NCBI GenBank assembly: GCA_035456405.1
Contig: DATIDG010000027.1
Span: 15,618 to 79,617 of the forward strand
DNA: 64,000 nucleotides
DNA from: JAGVSZ01 sp035456405
GTDB lineage: Bacteria; Pseudomonadota; Gammaproteobacteria; Burkholderiales; SG8-39
Direction: 5' to 3'
The position numbers and the translations under genes were made by a program. The notes beneath the pieces were generated by a model. That model saw only the letters and a program-made list of their open reading frames with translations, had not been told where the DNA came from and made no database searches. This document shows, piece by piece, positions 7,859 to 16,159 of the stretch; the first letter of the stretch is position 1, and every line of letters begins with the position of its first letter.

Positions 7859-8370
7859 TCAGTACTTCCTCTTCAGCTCCTCGGCCGCCGATCGATCTCC
7901 CTGCGAAAGGTCGCGTTGACCTCCTCGTAGCGCTTCTGCGCGAGCACGTCGTCGTACACGCTCATCACATCCACGTCGAAATAGGAGCGAATGCCGCCGT
8001 TGAACTCGACCGCCATTTCGGCAGTGGACCCGGGCGGCCCTTGGATGCGGTATTTCGGGACGATCGGGAACAGGCTGCGATCCATCGCGATCCTCTGGCC
8101 GCGCTCGGACAGGAGGAACTCGACGAAGGCGCGCGCCGCCTTCGGATGCTTCGCTCCGGCGAGAATGGCCGCCGGCCCCGAGGTGATCCACGCCGTCCTC
8201 GGCGCCACGTACCGTGTCGAAGTCCGCCAAGCGATCCTCGAAGGCCATGTAGCTCGGGACCGCGAATCCCACGGCGAATTCGCCCCGCGCGACCACGGAG
8301 GGCACGTCCCGGCTGCGAGGGACGAAGATGCCGGTGTTCGCGGCCAGGCGCTTCAGCCACTCCCAGCCCC
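7859..8370 (-). pseudogene. Frameshifted ABC substrate-binding protein remnant
   Basis: Minus-strand segments in different frames join to give WEWLKRLAANTGIFVPRS, VVARGEFAVGFAVPSYMAFE, then GPAAILAGAKHPKAARAFVE, LLSERGQRIAMDRSLFPIVP, YFDVDVMSVYDDVLAQKRY and finally AAEELKRKY before a TGA. This matches the C-terminus of the receptor at 1-243. At least two frameshifts, near 8210 and 7895, break it, and the N-terminal half is missing. Confidence 0.85.
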
Positions 8371-8414
8371 TCGCATCCCATCGCGCTGCAGAATCACCTC
8401 GTCCTCGCGGGCAG

Positions 8415-8526
8415 GAACCTCAACCAGCTGCCGGTGCTCGAGGACGGCCGCGTGCGCGGCCTCGTGCGGCGCGAGGACATCCTGACGTGGCTAGCGCTCT
8501 ATGCCGACCTCGGTGTCGAGACGTGA
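8415..8526 (+). pseudogene. CBS-domain C-terminal remnant
   Basis: The frame NLNQLPVLEDGRVRGLVRRE followed by DILTWLALYADLG is the last strand and helix of a CBS domain, as found at the end of CBS-containing membrane proteases and regulators. Nothing upstream in the same frame continues the domain, because the ABC receptor remnant abuts it. It is a gene tail stranded by rearrangement. Confidence 0.65.
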
Positions 8527-8618
8527 TCTCGCGTGCGGGTGCGAGCGGTCGGAGCGGCGCAAGCTGAAACGGCGTCGCTTGCGCAAAGTCAAAGGCCAGC
8601 CGGCGCGTCCGGGTCCGG

Positions 8619-8659
8619 TTGACGCCCGTCAACATCCTTCCGGATCGCGGGCGTAGCGT
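8619..8659 (+). promoter_or_regulatory. FNR-type box plus -10 hexamer of the Prim-Pol/archaemetzincin operon
   Basis: The box TTGACGCCCGTCAA at 8619-8632 and TAGCGT at 8654-8659 are spaced 28.5 bp from box centre to hexamer start. With the box at -41.5, transcription would begin at about 8666-8667, which is the ATG itself. No Shine-Dalgarno sequence precedes that ATG, so the mRNA may be leaderless. Confidence 0.7.
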
Positions 8660-8755
8660 GCGTCCATGTCCGCCGCGAAAACGTTCGCCGCTCCAGTCGT
8701 CCGCGAATGCGCGCTCGCGTACGCCGCACGCGGGTGGTCGGTCATTCCGATCGAG
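8619..8755 (+). repeat. Direct repeat, copy 2 (intact Prim-Pol promoter and 5' end)
   Basis: This is the functional partner of the 5932-6068 copy, in the same orientation. It retains the conserved TGG codon that is TAG in copy 1. Confidence 0.85.
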
Positions 8756-9472
8756 GCGCGCGGGAAGCGTCCGCTCGTCGCGTGGCTCGAGTTCCAGAGC
8801 CGGCGCTTGACACCGGCGGAGATCGCGACCTGGTACGGCCGCTGGCCGGATGCCAACGTCGGCATCGTGACCGGCCGCGTATCCAATCTCGTCGTTGTCG
8901 ATATCGACGAGCGCCACGGCGGCGCGTCGAGCCTCGCGGCGATCGAAAGCGAGAACGGTCCTGTCGCGCGGACAGTGCAGGTGGAGACCGGCGGCGGCGG
9001 GCGGCACTGCTATTTCGCACATCCGGGCGGCAACGTGCAGAACCGCGCCGCGCTCGCGCCGGGAATCGACGTGCGTGGCGACGGCGGCTGCGTCGTCGCG
9101 CCGCCATCGATCCATCCGAGCGGACGCCGCTATGCCTGGGTGCCCAGCTGCGGCCCCGACGAGGTGCCGCTCGCGCCGACGCCGGAGTGGATCCGGAGTG
9201 GGTCGACGCGGAAGGGGCACAGCCAGCGGCACTGGCGGCGGCTGGTCCGCGGGGGCGTCGAGGAAGGAGAGCGCAACGCGACGATCGCTTCGCTCGCCGG
9301 GCATCTGCTCTGGCACGGCGTCGATGCCGACGTCGTGATGGATCTGCTGCTCGTCTGGAACCGCGCGCGCTGCGCTCCGCCCCTGCAGGACGACGAGGTC
9401 GTCCGCGTCGTGGAGAGCATCGTTGGGCTTCATCAAAGGGAGCAGGGCGAGCATCGACCCGAGTGGAGATGA
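8666..9472 (+). CDS. Bifunctional DNA primase/polymerase (Prim-Pol) domain protein
   Basis: A 268-residue archaeo-eukaryotic-type Prim-Pol. The domain starts with CALAYAARGWSVIPI. The metal-binding DxD lies at D79/D81 (VVVDIDERHGG), a histidine at 114 (GGGRHCYF) is in the place of the nucleotide-binding His, and IDVRGDGGCVVAPPSIHPSG is the typical last motif. A short C-terminal region (GERNATIASLAGHLL, DDEVVRVVESI) resembles PriCT-type primase tails. No helicase is attached or adjacent, and no phage genes surround it, unlike most plasmid or phage Prim-Pols. Its stop overlaps the ATG of the archaemetzincin gene. The FNR-type promoter suggests induction at low oxygen. Confidence 0.88.
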   Translation: MSAAKTFAAPVVRECALAYAARGWSVIPIEARGKRPLVAWLEFQSRRLTPAEIATWYGRWPDANVGIVTGRVSNLVVVDIDERHGGASSLAAIESENGPVARTVQVETGGGGRHCYFAHPGGNVQNRAALAPGIDVRGDGGCVVAPPSIHPSGRRYAWVPSCGPDEVPLAPTPEWIRSGSTRKGHSQRHWRRLVRGGVEEGERNATIASLAGHLLWHGVDADVVMDLLLVWNRARCAPPLQDDEVVRVVESIVGLHQREQGEHRPEWR

Positions 9473-10023
9473 GCGAGACACCGAACGGACGGCTGCCGCT
9501 TCCGCGGGGCGAGACCGTGTCGATCGTGCCGCTCGACGGGCCACCGGCTGGCGAGATCGTCGGGCTCGTGGTGGACCTCGGAGCCGAAGGGTTGCCGGTG
9601 ACCCTCTCCGAGCCCGCAGCACTTCCCGCGAGCGCACTCGATCGAGGCCGCGGGCAGTACCGGGCCGAGCGGCTGCTCGCGCTCGCGCGCGGGCTCGACG
9701 GGAGACACGTGCTCGCCGTCACCGCGCACGACCTGTACGCCGAAGGACTCAACTTCGTCTTCGGGATCGCCGACTCGCCCGGGCGCACGGCCGTCATCTC
9801 GCTCGCGCGCCTGTACGGCGGCGCGGATGCGGCGACGTTCCGGGCGCGCGCGGTGAAAGAGGCGATCCACGAGCTGGGCCACACGCTGGGGCTCGGGCAT
9901 TGCGCGAATCCGCGCTGCGTCATGTGCTTCAGCAACTCGCTCGCCGACACCGATCGCAAGGCGGCGCGGCTGTGCGACGTGTGTCTGCTCGGCGCGAGCC
10001 GCCGCGTTCGCACCCGCTCCTGA
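9469..10023 (+). CDS. Archaemetzincin-family zinc metalloprotease
   Basis: A 184-residue protein with the extended zinc site HELGHTLGLGHC (H134, H138, H144) followed by CVMCFSNSL and two further cysteines (CDVC). This is the HExxHxxGxxH-C-x4-CxMx17CxxC pattern of archaemetzincins. No signal peptide is visible, so it is probably cytoplasmic. The family's substrates are unknown. The ATG overlaps the Prim-Pol stop (ATGA), so the two proteins are translationally coupled and share the FNR-type promoter. This pairing is unusual. Confidence 0.92.
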   Translation: MSETPNGRLPLPRGETVSIVPLDGPPAGEIVGLVVDLGAEGLPVTLSEPAALPASALDRGRGQYRAERLLALARGLDGRHVLAVTAHDLYAEGLNFVFGIADSPGRTAVISLARLYGGADAATFRARAVKEAIHELGHTLGLGHCANPRCVMCFSNSLADTDRKAARLCDVCLLGASRRVRTRS

Positions 10024-10162
10024 CCCACCGCACCCGCATAGCGCTCGCGCCGGGCACGCGTCTGCATTGCGAGCCCGCGGAGCCGAGCGAGCTCGTGCCA
10101 TCGCGGCGCCGCACAGTCGAGTGCTCGTGAAGGTGACGGAGGGGTGGATTCAGGCGCGCAGT

Positions 10163-10960
10163 TCAGCGCGCCCACATCCCGTAGAGCGTCAGCAGGATGT
10201 CGGCCATGATCAGTACGACGATGTACCACTCGACGCGCAGCGCGTGCTTCGTATTGATCAGGTCGACCAGCGTGCGCACGGTGCGCGCGACCAGATCGAG
10301 CTTGCGCTCGATCGCGGCGAGCCGCTCGCTCACCTCGAACTCGGCTTCGAGCAGCGCATAAAGTCGCTCGAGCGTCGGGTGGTCCCAGAGCAGCTCGGGC
10401 TTGTCGCCGATCTCCGCGCGTCCGACCATCCGGTGCTCGATCAGCAGCAGCGCGCCGATGCGCTTGAGATGCTCCCGTATCCCGCCGCCGATTCGCCCCT
10501 CGCGCTCGAGCCGGAGCGCGAGGGGCTCGATGCGGTCGAAATCCCCGGCAAGCCGCGTTTCGTAGTGGCCGAGCATTGCGCTCTTCGAAAGCACGTCGGC
10601 AATGAGCTGAAGCTGCTCGGCGCTGCCCGCCTGGACCACGAGCACCCCTTCCTGCAGGCCCTCGGCGCGCGTTGCGTCGACCCGTACCTCGAGTTCCTCC
10701 ACTTCGGCAGTCTGGTAGGGGTGCGCCATGAGCGGCGCGAGCCTGTCGCGAAGCGCCTGCTCGGCCTCGGTCGACGCGCCGAACAGCACCGCGACCCCGT
10801 AGCGGAACAGCACCGCCGCGCCGCCGCCCGGCACGTGCACGGTGAGCGGCATGCGCGCCAGGATCTCTTCGTTGGGCCAGCTGCGCAGCTCGAGCCGCGC
10901 GGCGAGCAGCAACGCGCGTGCCCGAAACGCGTCGGCGGGCAGATTGGCAGTCGAGTTCAT
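10163..10960 (-). CDS. RMD1/YagE (DUF155) family protein
   Basis: A 265-residue protein of the RMD1/DUF155 family. Recognisable blocks are RYGVAVLFG in the first third, KSAMLGHYE in the middle, the long helix ELLWDHPTLERLYALLEAEF followed by SERLAAIERKLDLV, and a C-terminal membrane anchor EWYIVVLIMADILLTLYG. Yeast and mitochondrial homologues are linked to division or ribosome tethering; the bacterial role is unknown. The start at 10960 is preferred over an upstream in-frame ATG at 11017 because homology begins at the later one. The FNR-type box at 11004 lies about 50 bp upstream. Confidence 0.85.
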   Translation of the reverse strand: MNSTANLPADAFRARALLLAARLELRSWPNEEILARMPLTVHVPGGGAAVLFRYGVAVLFGASTEAEQALRDRLAPLMAHPYQTAEVEELEVRVDATRAEGLQEGVLVVQAGSAEQLQLIADVLSKSAMLGHYETRLAGDFDRIEPLALRLEREGRIGGGIREHLKRIGALLLIEHRMVGRAEIGDKPELLWDHPTLERLYALLEAEFEVSERLAAIERKLDLVARTVRTLVDLINTKHALRVEWYIVVLIMADILLTLYGMWAR

Positions 10961-11003
10961 GGCGCGTCCCCGGTCACGAATCCAGCACGCGCACGGGAGG
11001 CCC

Positions 11004-11044
11004 TTGACGGGCGTCAACGAGCCTTGGCCCGACGGCGCTATATT
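11004..11044 (+). promoter_or_regulatory. FNR-type box plus -10 hexamer before the DUF883 gene
   Basis: The box TTGACGGGCGTCAA at 11004-11017 is followed by TATATT at 11039-11044, the best -10 of all seven sites, at 28.5 bp. Transcription would start near 11052. A degenerate second half-pair, TTGCTCGCCGTCAA at 11071-11084, follows. The same box could also act on the divergent RMD1 gene, but the -10 there is poor. Confidence 0.75.
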
Positions 11045-11144
11045 GGGCTGCGCACGGGAGAAGGTGCCCTTTGCTCGCCGTCAAGGCGCCGGGGCGCACA
11101 AGGGCTATTCTGGACTTGCGATCTTGGACAGGAAAGGACATGTC

Positions 11145-11471
11145 ATGCCGGACGTCGAATATGAAGTGGTACGCGCGCAGCTGGTTGACGACGTGAAGGC
11201 CGTGCTCGCGGACACGGAGGAATTGCTCGAAGCCCTGAGGACCGAGTCGAAGGAGCGCGTCGCGGGTCTGCGGCCGCGCGTCGAGGCGGCCATCAAGCGC
11301 GCGCGAACCCGCTTGGCCGAGGCTGAGGCGACCGTGACCGCGCGTGCCCGGCGGGTCGCACGGCAGGCCGATGCCTATGCCCACGAAAACCCGTGGCAGA
11401 CGGCCGGCATGGCCGCAGCGGGAGGCGCCCTGATCGGCGCGATCGTCGGCGTGATGCTGGCCCGGCAGTGA
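11145..11471 (+). CDS. DUF883 (ElaB/YqjD-like) membrane-anchored protein
   Basis: A 108-residue protein with a long charged amphipathic helix (residues 1-75, many Ala/Arg/Glu heptads) and a C-terminal glycine-rich transmembrane helix AAAGGALIGAIVGVMLARQ preceded by ENPWQTAG. This is the ElaB/YqjD architecture. In enterobacteria such proteins bind ribosomes at the inner membrane in stationary phase. The ATG has GGAAAGGA upstream. The clear FNR-type promoter suggests low-oxygen induction here. Confidence 0.9.
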   Translation: MPDVEYEVVRAQLVDDVKAVLADTEELLEALRTESKERVAGLRPRVEAAIKRARTRLAEAEATVTARARRVARQADAYAHENPWQTAGMAAAGGALIGAIVGVMLARQ

Positions 11472-11505
11472 GGCGGCACGAAGCTTTCGGCGTGGGGAAG
11501 CCTGC

Positions 11506-12435
11506 ATGGCCGTCGGTAAGGTGTTGATCGTCTACTTCTCTCAAGGCGGAGCGAATGCGCGTATAGCCGAAGCGATCGCTACCGGCCTGAGAGGAGCGGG
11601 CCATCACGTTGATCTATGGAACTTGAGAAACGGACATCCGCCCGACCCGAGGGACTACCAGCTCTTCGGCATCGGCTCTCCCGTTTACTACTATCACGTG
11701 CCCGTCAATGTCGTGTACTACGTGGAGCAGCTACCCGGTCTCGACGGGATCGATGGGTTTGTCTTCATCGTTCACGGTACGCGTCGGATCGATACCGCTA
11801 ACTGGCTGCGGCGCAGGCTCGCGCGCAAAGGTATGCGAGAGGTCGGTTATTTTCACTGCCGTGGAGAGGCCCATGTCTTGCCGCTATTGAGAGAGGGATA
11901 TCTCTTCTCGCCTGACCGCCCTTCCGAATCCGAACTCCTGGAAGCGAAACTGTTCGGAGAGTCGGTCGCCGAGCGGGTTGCCGGGAAGCCATATGCTCGG
12001 CCTCCGTATGAGCCCAAACCCCCATTCATGTACCGTCTGGAGAAAGCCTTGGCGAGCCGCTGGCTCATCGAGCACTTCTACAGCCGCCTCTTTCGCGTCG
12101 ATCCCTCGAAGTGCACTGCATGTGGCCTCTGTATGGAAGTCTGCCCAACTTCGAATATAACGAAGGATGCGTTTGGACGCCCGCAATGGGATCGCCGCTG
12201 CCTGGCATGTCTTAGTTGCGAGATGACGTGCCCAGAGGAGGCAATCACCTCCGCGGTCAGTCGGCCTTTCCCGGGAGCGCTGATCCGTCCGTTCTTTCGC
12301 TACAACGTGCACCGCTGGGTGCGTGAAGGTGATCTCGATTACGTCCGCGTGGTCCACCGGCGGGGCGAGACCCACCGAGTCGGTGCAACGGGCGGTGATC
12401 GGCCAACCATCCCGGACCCCCGGCAAGCGGCGTGA
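11506..12435 (+). CDS. Flavodoxin-2[4Fe-4S] ferredoxin fusion (EFR1-type)
   Basis: A 309-residue electron carrier. Residues 1-165 form a flavodoxin fold (VLIVYFSQGGANARIAEAI as the FMN phosphate loop, GIGSPVYYYHVPVNV). After a linker, two cluster motifs follow near residues 205 and 230: CTACGLCMEVCP and CLACLSCEMTCP. Such fusions are found in anaerobes and are thought to shuttle electrons to reductases. Codon use is visibly less GC-rich than in neighbouring genes, suggesting acquisition by transfer. It stands 34 bp behind the DUF883 gene and may share its FNR-type promoter. Confidence 0.88.
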   Translation: MAVGKVLIVYFSQGGANARIAEAIATGLRGAGHHVDLWNLRNGHPPDPRDYQLFGIGSPVYYYHVPVNVVYYVEQLPGLDGIDGFVFIVHGTRRIDTANWLRRRLARKGMREVGYFHCRGEAHVLPLLREGYLFSPDRPSESELLEAKLFGESVAERVAGKPYARPPYEPKPPFMYRLEKALASRWLIEHFYSRLFRVDPSKCTACGLCMEVCPTSNITKDAFGRPQWDRRCLACLSCEMTCPEEAITSAVSRPFPGALIRPFFRYNVHRWVREGDLDYVRVVHRRGETHRVGATGGDRPTIPDPRQAA

Positions 12436-12580
12436 AATCTAGGCCTCGACTGCCACGTGCGAATACGCCGAGACGTGCGTTGATCAGCCACATACGTGTC
12501 GATTCGTTTGGCCGACTCGGTGAAGACAGCGAACGTTTGCTTTGCACCGACTTGGCAACGAGCAGACGGAGAGCGAAGGA

Positions 12581-13708
12581 ATGAAGCGCGGGACCGGGGA
12601 GGGGGTGAGCGAGGTTGGATACATTGACTGCGCCGGCGGCGGACAGATCACTGTCAACGGTGGAATCGCGTACATCGGGAACATGAGCGCGCCGGACGGA
12701 ACCCTCATCGTGGATGTGCGGGATCCGGCCCGTCCGCGGGAGCTGGCGCGCCTCGGGATGATCACCGGCACGCACTCCCACAAGGTCCGCGTCGAGGGCG
12801 ATCTCATGCTCGTGAATCGCGAGCGGAACCCCTACCAGCTCGGCGCGCCGGATACCTTCAAGGGCGGGCTGGGCATCTACGACGTGTCCACGCCGGCGAA
12901 GCCCAGGCTGATCGTCAACTGGGAAACCGCCGGCATGGGCGTTCACCGCTTCGACTTCGACGGACGCTACGCCTACATCTCGCCGACGGTCGAGGGCTTC
13001 CTCGGGAACATCGTGATGATCCTCGATCTCGCCGACCCCGCGCGGCCCGTGGAGGTCGGCCGCTGGTGGATGCCCGGGCAGTGGACGGCGGGCGGAGAGG
13101 TTCCGACCTGGTACGGCGCAGAACGGCGCTGCCACCACCCGTTGCGCCTGGGCGATCGGCTGTACACGAGCTACTGGCATGGCGGCTTCGTCATCCTGGA
13201 CATCGCGGACATGTCGAAGCCGCGCCTGGTCTCCTCCTTCGCGACCAGTCCGCCGTTCCCATGGCCGACCCACACTGCGCTCCCCGTTCCGTTCAGCGTG
13301 CAGAACCGCCGTCTGCTGCTCGTTGCCGACGAGGACGTGCGCAGGAAGTTCCCGAGCTACCCGGCCTTCCTGTGGATCTTCGACATCACGGACGAGGCGC
13401 ATCCGATTCCCTTCGCAAGCTTCCAGGTCGATGGGATCGACGGCACGCCTCAGGAAGAGTCGACCGGCTGCCACCAGCCCTGCGAACGGATCACGGGCAC
13501 CGAGATTCCGGTCGCCTGGTTCGCGCACGGCCTGCGCGTGATCGACATCACCAACCCGCACGCTCCGCACGAAGCGGCCTGGTACCGGCCTGACGTCAGC
13601 GCTGCGCACGGGGGCCGCGTCCAGTCGAACGACGTGACCGTGGACGACAGAGGGCTGATCTACCTTCTCGACCGGATCCGGGGCTGTCACATCCTCGAGC
13701 GGATTTGA
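12581..13708 (+). CDS. LVIVD-repeat beta-propeller protein
   Basis: A 375-residue protein built of repeated units such as GTLIVDVRDPARPRELARL, VMILDLADPARPVEVGRW, GGFVILDIADMSKPRLVSSF and LRVIDITNPHAPHEAAWY. These are LVIVD repeats that form a propeller. No signal peptide or catalytic motif is evident and the function is unknown. GAAGGA directly abuts the chosen ATG; an in-frame ATG at 12542 is an alternative. It ends 10 bp from the convergent deacetylase gene. Confidence 0.8.
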   Translation: MKRGTGEGVSEVGYIDCAGGGQITVNGGIAYIGNMSAPDGTLIVDVRDPARPRELARLGMITGTHSHKVRVEGDLMLVNRERNPYQLGAPDTFKGGLGIYDVSTPAKPRLIVNWETAGMGVHRFDFDGRYAYISPTVEGFLGNIVMILDLADPARPVEVGRWWMPGQWTAGGEVPTWYGAERRCHHPLRLGDRLYTSYWHGGFVILDIADMSKPRLVSSFATSPPFPWPTHTALPVPFSVQNRRLLLVADEDVRRKFPSYPAFLWIFDITDEAHPIPFASFQVDGIDGTPQEESTGCHQPCERITGTEIPVAWFAHGLRVIDITNPHAPHEAAWYRPDVSAAHGGRVQSNDVTVDDRGLIYLLDRIRGCHILERI

Positions 13709-13718
13709 CGCCGGCCCG

Positions 13719-14606
13719 TCACGGAACGACACCCTCCGGCAGCGCGCGGGCGTGCTCCGCGACGGCGCCCGGCCGGGTGAGCCAGATCCGCTCGCGGGCG
13801 CGGACGATGTGCTCGACCAGCCGCCTGAGCTGCCGCAACCGGAACGCCTGTCCGATCAGGTAGGGATGGAGCGACAGGTTGAAGACGAGCGGCTGCCGTC
13901 GCGACTGCTCGAGCATCTCGTCGAACTGGTCGATGAGGATGTCGGTCCAGGCCGACGGCACGACCTTCGCCCCGTGCATCAGAGGCAGATCGTTCGTCGG
14001 ACGCGGATACGGAATGGAGAGGATGCGGCCGCCTGACCGCGTTCGCAGCCAGACGGGCTGATCGTCGTGGCCCCAGTCCAGCAGGTATCGGTAACCGGCC
14101 TCCTGAAGCAGATCGGGCGTGACCCAGGTCTGCGACACCCACGGACCGAGCCAGCCGAGCGGCGGCCGGCCTTCCTCGCGTGCGATGCGCTCGGTAACTT
14201 CGTCGATCATCGATCGCTCCGTCGCCTCGTCCATCTCTGACTGGCGCTCCGCGTTGGTGCGGCCGTGCCCGACGATCTCGTCGCCGCGGGCGCGAAACGC
14301 CGCCACCACTTCGGGGCAATGGTCGTACAACGCCGTGTTGACGAGCGCGGCGGCCGGAATGGAATGCTCGTCGAGGAGCTCGATCAGCCGCCACACCCCG
14401 ACGCGATTGCCCCAGTCGCGCCAGGAATGATTGACTACGTCGGGCTCAGGCTGGCGTGGATTGAGCTCCGGGCCCAGCCCTTCCCCGAACGGGAAAAGCT
14501 CGAGGTTCACCGCGACGTAGACCGCGAGGCGCGCGCCGTTCGGCCACTCGTAGGGCGGGCGGCCGACAATAGAGGAATAGGCGTACCGATCATGCGTTCT
14601 GAGCAC
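13719..14606 (-). CDS. Polysaccharide deacetylase-family protein (PuuE/allantoinase-like)
   Basis: A 295-residue cytoplasmic protein. It shows the YEWPNGARLAVYVAVNLE start, WRDWGNRVGVWRLIELLDEH, GDEIVGHGRTNAERQSEM and the late FNLSLHPYLIGQAFRLR block seen in the NodB-like subgroup that includes the metal-independent allantoinase PuuE. The first catalytic Asp-Asp of classical deacetylases is absent, as in that subgroup. The true substrate is unclear. It is divergent from the NMT1-type receptor gene. Confidence 0.85.
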   Translation of the reverse strand: MLRTHDRYAYSSIVGRPPYEWPNGARLAVYVAVNLELFPFGEGLGPELNPRQPEPDVVNHSWRDWGNRVGVWRLIELLDEHSIPAAALVNTALYDHCPEVVAAFRARGDEIVGHGRTNAERQSEMDEATERSMIDEVTERIAREEGRPPLGWLGPWVSQTWVTPDLLQEAGYRYLLDWGHDDQPVWLRTRSGGRILSIPYPRPTNDLPLMHGAKVVPSAWTDILIDQFDEMLEQSRRQPLVFNLSLHPYLIGQAFRLRQLRRLVEHIVRARERIWLTRPGAVAEHARALPEGVVP

Positions 14607-14687
14607 TGTTCCGTTCCCCGTGAGGTGCCGCGCCCGCCGGCCGGACTATACTGCACGCGTCCTGCAACCGAACACCGGGGAGGTCGC

Positions 14688-15722
14688 ATGGCAACGGGAC
14701 GATCGGCATTCCGCGTTTGGCTCGCTTGCGCGCTCTTCGCCGCGGACTGCTCGTCGGCGTTCGCCCAGGCGCCGACCAGGCTGCGCTTCACGCTCGACTG
14801 GCGCTTCGAAGGTCAGCTCGCGATGTTCATGATGGCCAAGAACAAGGGCTACTACCAGCAGGAAGGGCTGGACGTCCAGGTCGACGCGGGCGCCGGCTCG
14901 ACCGCCGCCATCACCCGCATCGCCGCCGGGTCGCACGACGTCGGCACCGGCGACATGACGGCGCTGATCGAGTATCTCGGAAACAACCCCGGCCCGACGC
15001 GGCTGCAGGCGGTGTACCTGATTTACAGCGAATCGCCCTTCATGGTGCACGCCCTCAAGAAGTCCGGCATCAGCAAGCCCCAGGACCTCGCCGGGAAGAG
15101 CATTGGCGCGCCGGTCTTCGATTCGGCGCGCAAGTCGTTCCCGATCTTCGCGAAGCAGGTCGGCATCGATCCGAAGTCGGTCAGCTGGCAGAACATCGAC
15201 CCGGCGCTGCGCGAGACCATGTTGGCGCGCGGCGATCTACCTGCCGCGGCCGGGTTCGAGCTGAACCGCCTGGTCCTGATGGCGCGCGGCGTCAAGGAAG
15301 AGGAGATCGTCATGTTCCGCTACGCCGATTACGGCGTGAAGCTTTACGGGAACGCGATCATGGCGTCGAAGCGGCTGATCGACGAGAACCCGAAGGCGCT
15401 CGGCGCTTTCGTGCGTGCCTCGAACCGGGCTTTGATCGACACGATCGCCGATCCGGCGGAGGCGATCAAGTACAACAAGCAGTTCGATCCGCTGATCGAG
15501 GAGAGCCGCGAGCTCGCGAAGCTGAAGATCACGCTGCGGTCGATCGACACGCCCTTCGCGCGATCCAGCGGACTGGGCGCGATCAGCAAGGTCGACCTCG
15601 AGAACCAGGTCGACGAGGTCACTGCCGCGTTCGGCCTCAAGACGAAGCCCAACGCGGACCTGATCTTCAACTCGGATTTCCTGCCGCCGCGCCAGGAACG
15701 CGTGCCCAGGTCGCAGCGTTGA
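14688..15722 (+). CDS. ABC-type substrate-binding protein, NMT1/THI5-like
   Basis: A 344-residue secreted receptor with signal peptide (AFRVWLACALFAADCSSAFA, cleaved near AQAPT). The mature start LRFTLDWRFEGQLAMFMMAK, then GYYQQEGLDVQVDAGAG and LAGKSIGAPVFDSARKSFP, is characteristic of the NMT1/THI5/TauA receptor group for pyrimidine precursors, sulfonates or aromatic acids. GGGGAGG lies six bases before the ATG. No permease or ATPase gene is nearby, so it is an orphan receptor or its partners lie elsewhere. Confidence 0.9.
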   Translation: MATGRSAFRVWLACALFAADCSSAFAQAPTRLRFTLDWRFEGQLAMFMMAKNKGYYQQEGLDVQVDAGAGSTAAITRIAAGSHDVGTGDMTALIEYLGNNPGPTRLQAVYLIYSESPFMVHALKKSGISKPQDLAGKSIGAPVFDSARKSFPIFAKQVGIDPKSVSWQNIDPALRETMLARGDLPAAAGFELNRLVLMARGVKEEEIVMFRYADYGVKLYGNAIMASKRLIDENPKALGAFVRASNRALIDTIADPAEAIKYNKQFDPLIEESRELAKLKITLRSIDTPFARSSGLGAISKVDLENQVDEVTAAFGLKTKPNADLIFNSDFLPPRQERVPRSQR

Positions 15723-16159
15723 CGGCGGGTTTCTGCGGCGACGCCGCGGGCCCGTCACCGCGTTTGACGAAAGGCAATCCGACGGCGCTTCGAGACCGCG
15801 CCTGGGGAACTCGCGGTGCTCGGCGCCGACCAATCGTCGAAAAGCTCCATTGCGCGGACCATGGACACTTCGCGATGGCTCTCGTAGCGCCGCCCCGACG
15901 TTCTTCCCGGAGCGGGTGAGATCGGTCGTCGCGGAAGTAGCAGGACCGGCGACCAGGCGCGCGGTCAGTCTTCGAGGTCGAGCGGCCTGCGTGATCGAGG
16001 CGGTCTCCGGCCAACCGTTGGACATGGAGTAGGCGAAGGATGGCGAAAGCGGCGAGCTTTCGATCGTGCAGGCGCGCCGCTCTGACGCGCGGCTACGAGG
16101 GCACGATTTGCCATGAGCGGCGTCGAAGCAACATTAGTGAAGGCGATGGAAGGAGCGCG
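15723..16159. other. 437-bp intergenic region without a recognised gene
   Basis: Several short frames cross this stretch, but none has a ribosome site together with recognisable protein sequence. It probably contains the promoter of the NfeD-FloA operon. No FNR-type box was seen. Confidence 0.5.

Noticed and set aside
11071..11084. TTGCTCGCCGTCAA as an eighth box
   Set aside because: The first half-site is imperfect and no -10 stands at the right distance. It is mentioned with the 11004 site only.
15723..16159. Short frames in the gap before NfeD
   Set aside because: No ribosome site or recognisable protein; left as intergenic.
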